A model generated the notes under the pieces. The model was not told where the DNA came from and searched no databases. It saw nothing but the letters and a program-made list of their open reading frames with translations. The translations under genes and the position numbers were made by a program. A DNA stretch of 30,750 nucleotides. It comes from Candidatus Omnitrophota bacterium (GTDB lineage: Bacteria > Omnitrophota > Gorgyraeia > 2-01-FULL-45-10). The DNA lies in assembly GCA_026387165.1 (NCBI GenBank), contig JAPLMG010000012.1, forward strand, positions 1 to 30,750, given 5' to 3'. The stretch's first letter is position 1. Each line of letters starts with the position of its first letter. This document shows positions 24,769 through 30,750 of this stretch, in pieces.

Positions 24769-24905
24769 TCAGCGGCTCTTAAAACTCTAGACTGTTACCA
24801 ATGCCGATGTAAGATAGAGACCCGCCGTAACTCCACACTGAACAATCTAATAACGTCGTCGGACTTTGCATTTTGTTAAAAAACAAAAAAGTTGACTTTT
24901 AACTA
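24769..24905. other. AT-rich intergenic stretch, no gene seen
   Basis: No ORF of note, no RNA signature recognised. It includes A/T-rich runs near 24875-24890 immediately upstream of the promoter, which could act as an UP-like element. Confidence 0.4.
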
Positions 24906-24934
24906 TTGACGATTGCCATTCTATGGTATATAAT
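24906..24934 (+). promoter_or_regulatory. Sigma70-type promoter for the third giant gene
   Basis: TTGACG (24906-24911), a 17-bp spacer and a perfect TATAAT (24929-24934), with an AT-rich upstream region. Transcription would start near 24941 and give a leader of about 210 nt before the ATG at 25154. A second TTGACT at 24892 is too far from the -10 box. Confidence 0.75.
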
Positions 24935-25027
24935 CATCATGTTATAAGTAACAAAAAGTTAGTTTCTAACATATGCGAAAGACAAGATACCGTATGGTAG
25001 ATATCGGTCTGCCCACCGCGAAACCAA

Positions 25028-25056
25028 AAGTAGCGCAGGTTTAACCTGCGCTACTT
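25028..25056. repeat. Perfect 14-bp-arm palindrome in the leader
   Basis: AAGTAGCGCAGGTT (25028-25041), one T, then its exact reverse complement (25043-25056). Imperfect pairing continues outward (CCGCGAAAC at 25017 with GTTTCCGG at 25059). No T-tract follows. It shares the core GCAGGTT...AACCTGC with the palindrome at 25111. Confidence 0.8.
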
Positions 25057-25110
25057 CTGTTTCCGGATAAGTTAAAGTTTTTAAAATCAATTTAGTATCA
25101 TAACGTTGTA

Positions 25111-25130
25111 GGGCAGGTTTTAACCTGCCC
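25111..25130. repeat. Related palindrome close to the start codon
   Basis: GGGCAGGTT (25111-25119), TT, AACCTGCCC (25122-25130). It ends 14 bp before the Shine-Dalgarno sequence of the third giant gene, so it could affect initiation. Confidence 0.75.
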
Positions 25131-25143
25131 CCGATCAGTCGAA

Positions 25144-25149
25144 AAGGAA
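25144..25149 (+). promoter_or_regulatory. Ribosome binding site AAGGAA
   Basis: AAGGAA ends 4 bases before ATG 25154, which supports that start codon for the signal-peptide-bearing ORF. Confidence 0.7.
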
Positions 25150-25153
25150 CTTT

Positions 25154-25600
25154 ATGGCTAAAATGAAAAATTCAGGCCTCCTCAGAGCGATCTCCATAGT
25201 TCTAGTCACCACCTTCGTCGCGTTCGACATCTCATGGGCATACCCGTTAGACAATTCAGAAAGATCCACCCTCGCCACCCAGGGCATATTACAGCAGAGT
25301 ATGATGACGGCAGCCGGCGCAGTGCGCCAGGATGCCATATTCTCGAATATGAAGCTGTTGACTACGGTGCGCAGCATCGCGAAGGAACTGCTTTATCAGA
25401 AAATGCCCCTCAAATACCTGGAATCCACCCTTTTAGACGAGCTGAAGATAGTATTGGCAAAGGGCATAAACTTATCCAAAGTAGACATTAAAGATCCGAC
25501 ATTTACGTCATCAAAGCCCTTCCGGCAGATCCTAAAGACAGCGGCGAGAAGAAGTACCCCGCGGGGGAGGAGAAGGCCGGCAAAACAGCCAAAGAGCTAA
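25154..25600 (+). CDS. N-terminal part of third giant protein, with signal peptide; interrupted by frameshift
   Basis: The first 29 residues form a classical signal peptide: positive N-region (K3, K5, R11), hydrophobic core AISIVLVTTFVAF, and SWA|YP as a likely cleavage site. Residues 30-115 (PLDNSERSTLATQG, then helices) look like a mature N-terminal region. I recall '...AWAYP..STLATQ' starts from giant Omnitrophota-type proteins. After about SSKPF (25522) the sequence becomes Arg-rich and low in sense, ending at TAA 25598-25600, while the -1 frame becomes meaningful. The true gene therefore continues in the next entry's frame. The Shine-Dalgarno sequence and promoter are good. An exported N-terminus before ATP- and SAM-using domains is unexpected. 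Confidence 0.75.
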   Translation: MAKMKNSGLLRAISIVLVTTFVAFDISWAYPLDNSERSTLATQGILQQSMMTAAGAVRQDAIFSNMKLLTTVRSIAKELLYQKMPLKYLESTLLDELKIVLAKGINLSKVDIKDPTFTSSKPFRQILKTAARRSTPRGRRRPAKQPKS

Positions 25601-28600
25601 AGAAAAAACCTATCTTCATTACCAGATGGCATTCGGATGCCCTTACGATATTGCGGGAGGCGAAAGAGCAAGGCATCATTCCCAGCGGCGGTGTACGGCT
25701 TATAAATTACGACAGCCATCCTGATACCGAAGGATCCGGGCCTGAAGGCAGCTGGGTGAACGGCGCTATCAGGGAAGGACTGGTAGCAGAGTATGATTGG
25801 TATGCCATGCCGCAGGCAAAAAGATATTATCAAAAGGAACATCCCGTAGAAATACTTTTAGCAGAAGCGCTTTTACGCGATAAAAAACCCGCGCCGGTAA
25901 ATCAATCGCCAGGCCGTAAAGAGCCTCTGCTGGTAGTGCTCTCCCTCGATCTTGATTATTTTGGCACATCCGACGCTGATGAGCTGGAACCGGAAACTAT
26001 CTTCGAGATGAGCAGAGATGAGATATTGAAAGAGTTGGAAAGAATCGGAGCAGGGACAAGGCGGACAAGGCCTTTAATGATCATCATTTCCAAGTGCAGC
26101 GGTTATGCCTCGGATACGGCACTAGCGGCTCTTCCCGATATCATATCCGTTCTTTCGGAGAGCGCCGACGTTAAGCACGACATGACCGACAACTTTAATC
26201 CGAATAGAGAGGTTTCTCCAAGCAGGGTTAAGAGAATATTTAATAATTTGTTAGGGTCTCTCTCAGTTAAATATTCCGTCCCTGCGGGTATCAGGGTCGA
26301 AGCCGTAAATGATCCGACTCCTGATATAATCGCGTCTACGCCGCTGGGAACGCGTTTTATTATAGGAAAAGATGAAAGCATCGCCTTTGTTGCAAGGGAT
26401 ACGACAACGAAAGATCGCGATATAGTCGGCTACATTTTTGGTATACCGCAAAGATTTGTCCCTGAGACGGACACGGACTCAAGAGCACTTAACAGAAACG
26501 TAATGGAAACCTTCTATGAAATGGCGTGCGAGGTATTGCCGAAATATCAACATCGGGGAAAAGACATAAAAATAGCTTTACGGCATGCGTTAAGGGATAA
26601 GGTGCGCGCGGAGCATCAAGAAGATTGGGGATATGGCCCCACCATATATAACCATGATTATATTGCGATGCATCAAGACGATCTTTTCAGCGACGAAAGT
26701 TTAATGGAAGAGCTCGATGCCGAATATGGACAGGGCGACGAATTGTTTGAGCTGGTAAGAGGACTATCACCTGTTCGCGGCGCCAACACCCCCCGGCAGT
26801 ATGTGGTTATTAAACTGGCCTTGGAATCCGCTTCCGGCGAGAAGAAGTATCCCGCGGGGAATGGAAAGAATGGGGTTCCGGACAATGCGGAGAGATTGAT
26901 CCGGGAGATTCAAGAGTTGAAAAAAGAGGTTGAAAGCCAGCATTATGACGGGCTCAATAAATCCGATCTTTGCGTTGATATGGCACAGAAATACAAAGAA
27001 CTTGGCGCCGAAGATTTAGCAGAAGGTGCGCTCATAGAGGCGCGGCAATGGCTGGATGGCGATCATTCGAATTATACACCCACACAATGGTATATTAAAT
27101 TGGCCGACGCGTATATCAGTCTATTTGGTAATTTCGAGAAAGCCGGAGAGCTTGCTATAGTCGCGAAAGAATCCGCCTATAGATCTACTCCGGAATCCGG
27201 CACTCCTGAAGAATTAGAGCAAGAAGCTGACAAATATCTGAGTGATCTCGCCGAGAAAAAACGAAATGCGCCTGCCGCAAGATCACTATCCGCAGAAAAA
27301 GAGATAGAGCCTTCGTTATTTTTTGTAGAAGAGTATAACAAGATGGCGGCTCATATGGGGGTTGGAGGCAGGATTGATTATGCTCTGTCGCTGTTTGAAA
27401 AAGCTATATTGATGTGCAGACACCTTCTTAACCAAAACACGGAATCTCAAAGATTGAATATATTTCAGGCTCTGGCGACAGCATGTAAAGGGATGGATAT
27501 CATACAGCGGTATAGGGATGGCCTGCTTAATGAGCTTTCCATGGAAGAAACAGGCGTTGCCAGAAAGATAATAGAGAAAGCGTCTGAACTTGACATGCTG
27601 GGAGAGGTGAAGGAAGTAAAAATAGCTCCGGATGTTTCAAGTAACAGGAGGCCTACGATAAGAGTAGGAGTCTCGCAGGCGTCTTTAAAGATAGCGGATT
27701 TTATCATTTACGATAGTTTTCTTAGAAAACTTACGGCCCTTTTTAGGATCGATCCTGAATTTGCGGATATTGTTTTAACGGCGATCCTTGCGCATATAAG
27801 AGCAGGCGCTTTATCCGGCGCCGGCGGCATGATGCTTAAAGCCAACTATACAGTTGCAAATATAGTTGGACCCGAGGATATTGATGGAAGAGAGGCAGAA
27901 AAACGAGTCGTGGCCAAGGTAGGGCTTCACGGCACCGCTGCGCATCTTTGGTCGCATGTATATCTGGACCCGCTCTATGATACCGAATTCAAAACCGATG
28001 AATGGGTTCGTTTAAGGGCTCAAGACTTTTTCAGCAGGCGATTTGGCGATGATCCTAAAAGGTTCGAGATTATCATGGCAGAGATCCTGCGCATTGAAAA
28101 AGAATATGGCCGGAAGCTGCATGGTTCCGGCGAAAAATCCTTCCCTGCGGCGGAGGATAGAGAAGTATGGGACGGTATAAACATTGGAGAAGTTGATAAG
28201 ACGAACAAAAAATTTACCGGAACAAGCAAAAAGGGGCTGGGCCATTCTACGGATTTCCCGGAGCACAGAGATAAAACGATCAAATGGATCCGGCAGGTTT
28301 TTGGAGATAGTTTAAAGATCCTTTCCGTCGGCGCGGGCAGGGGCGACCTTGAAATAGCTTTAGCAGAAGCAGGCAATAAAGTTACTGCCCTGGAATATTA
28401 CGCTCCTTTCGCTGATGGCATCAGAATAGCGGTTTCCGGCCATCAGACGCCGGGAAAAGAGATAGATTTGAAAGTGGTGCAGGGAGATGCGAGGCAGATA
28501 TTGGCAAGAGCGGAGGATTCCGGGATAGGGCAGAATTTTGATCTCGTAATATTTTCCGAATCTATCAGCACGATAGGGTTGAACGCGCTCAAGAAGGCGG

Positions 28601-30750
28601 CGATGCTGGTCAGGAAAGATGGGTCGCTTCTTGTAGTAGACTATAAATACACAAGCCCGGAAGACGCTAAGGATATGCGCAAAAGGTACGCTGTTAACAT
28701 AATGCGTCCGGAATTGATCAGGGAGGCATTGGCCCGCTCCGTTTCCGGCAGCGTTACTGTTGATACGGAGACATTTAAGGATGCCTATGCCGGCGCTTTG
28801 GTAGCATTCTACGCCCAAAAGCCCGTCTCCGGTATGAAGGACGGCGAGAAGGCGTATCCCGCGGGGGATGAGGCGAAGAGAGATCAGCTGAAAGCGGCGC
28901 GCGATTCATATCGCTACATCGGCGTCTCGATGGGCGGCAATAAGCTGGCCGTTTCGATGAACGACGGACATAATAATATGGTCGCCGGGCCTGTCGAATT
29001 AAGGTGGAACAGCGACGAAAGGTTTAATAATGGAAAGATAAAAGATGTCTCTAGGGCGGATGAGGTCATTGAAGCTCTCGCGGGTATGATAGAGAGGCTC
29101 TTTGAGGAAACGGGAACCGGTAAAGAGAAGGCGATAATGATAAATGCCGGATTGGCCGGCACCGTAGATAAAGCGGCGGGTATCGCGGGAGCAGATTTTC
29201 AAACTTCAAATCTGCCGTTTTATAAATACAATTTCAGGCAAAAACTGGCCCAGAGGCTGCAAAGATACGGTATCTCGGCGCGCGTAGAGGTATTGAACGA
29301 CGCCCAGGCCGCGCTTAACGGCGAAAGATTCTCTCCCGGAGGAAGCCTGCGCGGCGTCAGCGGAGGAATAGTTATTATAGGCGGCGGAATAAATATATCG
29401 GTAGGGGACGACAGCATTCAGGAAAGCGGCCACAATCTGTATCAGATAAAGGACGGCGCGGGGCGTATTCATTATACATGGGCAGGCGAAAAAAGTAAGG
29501 GCAAACATCCTATAGAACGCGGTAATACCGCAGAGAATATCATCAGAAGGAGCGGAGACACAGGAGAAGAATATATGGCTCTGGGGGAGGAGGGGTTCGC
29601 CAAAAGACACCCCGATTTCCCTATCATAGAATGGGATAAGGGGCTCAGGGATTTTGAGGACAGGTTGTCCGGCCCAAGCATGGGAGCCAGGATCAAAAGG
29701 GCGATAGAAGACGCGAAGAACAGAGGCTATGCGGGTTGTTTGGAATATCTGGCTATTGAAAGCAGCGCCGAGCCCAAGGAGATGAGGAGCGAGGTGGAGC
29801 GCGCCCTGACCCCGGAAGCGTTAAAAGGAAATAAGGTCGCGATCATGTGGATCAGGGACCTGGCCGCGGAGATAGGACAGGCGCTCGCGGCCTTTGCCGC
29901 GTTTTACAAAGGCCGGAAATTTGTGGATCATCTTGTCCTGGTTTCCGGAGTCAATGAGAACCTTGGCAAGGGCGTTTATGAGAACGAGAGCGACAGGCAG
30001 GCAGACGAAGATATCTTTATAAAGACGATACGCCACAGCGCCGAAAAAGAGCTGATAGAATACTTCGGCGTAGATCCTAAAAGAGCAAAAGAGATTGCCG
30101 GCGGGATTGTCCGCTCCAGGATGACCTATGAGAGAGAGCTCGTGTGCCATCAGCCGACAGACGAAGAGGTGATGGCCGCGAATACCGCCTCCGCCATGAA
30201 GGACGGCGAGAAGAAGTATCCGGCGGGGGATGCGAATACGCCTGAAACAGGGCAGGAGCCGGCCGCGTTATTCGGACTTCTCGAATCTCAGGTCAATAAC
30301 GAGCGCACCGAGATCGTTAACGAGGCGAACGGGGTGATAGCGGCGATGTTCCACAATGAAGTTTTCAGGGCGAATGTCGGCGCGGTTGAACTCGAGAAGA
30401 AGCAGGCAACGGCGGCGATAAAGGACAGGATAGGGCGGGCCATCTCTACTGTAGAGTCTCTCGGCAGGGACGATCTCTCAGCTGATGTCCGTCAAACAGT
30501 CGACCACCTGAAGAATAGGATAGATCAATTGGAGGCGGACGGCATAGTGGCCTCTGTCATCAACCTCGCAAGAAAAGCAAAGTATGAGAATCAGAAGCTC
30601 ATCATAGGCCTCGAGACAGACTGGATACCGGGCTACAACGAAACAGGCAGCCTCCAGCATCAGGCGATGAACCCGGTCATACAGCAGATCGAATCTATCC
30701 CGGATATCCTCCGCTCGATGGGCCTTGATAACGTGGTATTTGTAAGATCC
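25492..30750 (+). CDS. Third giant protein, main body in the -1 frame (UPF0489/arginase-like, methyltransferase, ROK-like); runs off window
   Basis: This frame is open from just after TAA 25489-25491 to the window end (1,753 codons, no stop). No ATG, GTG or TTG precedes the first motif-bearing part except TTG 25651, which lies inside the domain. The body is therefore best seen as the continuation of ORF 25154 after a frameshift between about 25500 and 25540. Order: spacer SGEKKYPAG (25540); UPF0489-like (25600-26810); helical TPR-like region (26870-28120); SAM methyltransferase (28180-28830); ROK-like (28912-30170); start of an unrecognised domain (30240 on, ending IIGLETDWIPGYNETGSLQH...). 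Spacers of the GEKKYPAG type separate the parts. With the signal peptide it would be exported. Its 3' end lies beyond the window. Confidence 0.85.
25600..26810 (+). other. UPF0489 / peptide-arginase-like metallohydrolase domain
   Basis: FITRWHSDALTILREAKEQG (His at 25630), then LINYDSHPDT (DSHPD at 25711-25725), then LSLDLDYFG (25942-25965). The D-x-H-x-D and D-x-D motifs match the metal ligands of the arginase/deacetylase fold as used by UPF0489 proteins. Some characterised members convert peptidyl-arginine to ornithine in RiPP pathways. The target here is unknown; no precursor-peptide gene is visible. Confidence 0.65.
26870..28120 (+). other. Helical, TPR-like region
   Basis: Amphipathic helices such as LCVDMAQKYKELGAEDLAEG followed by IKLADAYISLFGNFEKAGEL, and DYALSLFEKAILMCRHLL, have a TPR-like look. 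After about 27,600 the sequence becomes alpha/beta (RVGVSQASLKIADFIIYD) and is not recognised. Confidence 0.4.
28180..28830 (+). other. Class I SAM-dependent methyltransferase domain
   Basis: Motif I ILSVGAGRGDLE (28318-28353), motif II acidic residue in VTALEYY (E at 28393), a GDA motif (VVQGDARQIL), then NFDLVIFSESIS and KDGSLLVVDYKY. These are the standard Rossmann methyltransferase steps. The substrate is unknown. Confidence 0.8.
28912..30170 (+). other. ROK-like (hexokinase-fold) domain, phosphate loop altered
   Basis: Canonical order: YIGVSMGGNKLAVS (28915 on), MINAGLAGTVD, VLNDAQAALNGE (29296), GGIVIIGGGINISVG (29362), ending LVLVSGVNENLGKG. In IGIDIGGTK the usual Asp is Ser and the Thr is Asn; GTG is GGG; the zinc CxCG motif is absent. 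The catalytic ND is kept. It may bind a sugar without being an active kinase. Confidence 0.7.

Larger units (their letters stand above)
25540..30234 (+). repeat. Dispersed spacer repeat SGEKKYPAG/DGEKKYPAG, five copies
   Basis: Copies start at 25540 (SGEKKYPAGEE), 26833 (SGEKKYPAGNG), 28126 (SGEKSFPAAED), 28840 (DGEKAYPAGDE) and 30202 (DGEKKYPAGDA). The DNA is nearly identical in four of them: ggcgagaagaagta, then ccc or ccg, then gcgggg. Each lies at a domain border. Confidence 0.85.

Noticed and set aside
24970..25060. Riboswitch (for example c-di-GMP type) in the leader, suggested by GCGAAAG and CCGCGAAACC segments
   Set aside because: The conserved cores of c-di-GMP-I, cobalamin or similar classes are not present. 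The structure is explained by palindromic repeats.
25492..25545. Programmed -1 ribosomal frameshift
   Set aside because: No X XXY YYZ slippery heptamer in the correct phase and no obvious downstream pseudoknot were found before the SGEKKYPAG spacer.

Overview
The window most resembles a member of the Omnitrophota (Candidatus Omnitrophica), or a close relative. This is an inference, not a database result. The reasons are: enormous multidomain open reading frames in tandem, a protein N-terminus of the type '...VAFDISWAYP...STLATQ', and a recurring 'GEKKYPAG' spacer between domains. All recognised genes lie on the + strand. I see no rRNA, tRNA, CRISPR array or transposase.

Region 1 (1-7292) is the 3' part of a giant gene whose 5' end lies before the window. 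Its product carries a HEVYE-containing segment, a 'GEFGGLE' module, a region with a LARDG motif, a CofD/YvcK-like domain and a cytidylate-kinase-like P-loop domain. It ends at a TAG (7290-7292) that is in the same frame as the next giant ORF.

Region 2 (7293/7449-23900) is an ORF of at least 5,483 codons. In order it holds a second copy of the GEFGGLE module, a GlnD-type HD domain, a long helical region, a nucleotidyltransferase-like domain with two beta-helix/helical blocks, a ROK-kinase-like region whose halves appear in permuted order, an APH-type kinase, a winged-helix-like segment with a GHKL ATPase, a phosphoglucomutase/phosphomannomutase domain, and an unrecognised C-terminus. Sugar kinase, hexose-phosphate mutase and NTP-transferase-like domains on one chain suggest an activated-sugar (NDP-sugar) theme.

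Region 3 (23901-25153) holds clustered palindromic repeats, a small stand-alone HD-GYP protein gene (24125-24694), a strong hairpin terminator, a good sigma70-like promoter (24906-24934) and a long leader with two related palindromes.

Region 4 (25154-30750) is a third giant gene. It starts with a signal peptide in one frame and continues in the -1 frame from about 25,500, open to the window end. The continuation encodes a UPF0489/arginase-like domain, a helical region, a SAM methyltransferase, a ROK-like domain and the beginning of another domain. Copies of the spacer SGEKKYPAG/DGEKKYPAG separate the domains. The two interruptions (in-frame amber and frameshift) are either real gene decay or recoding, or assembly errors.
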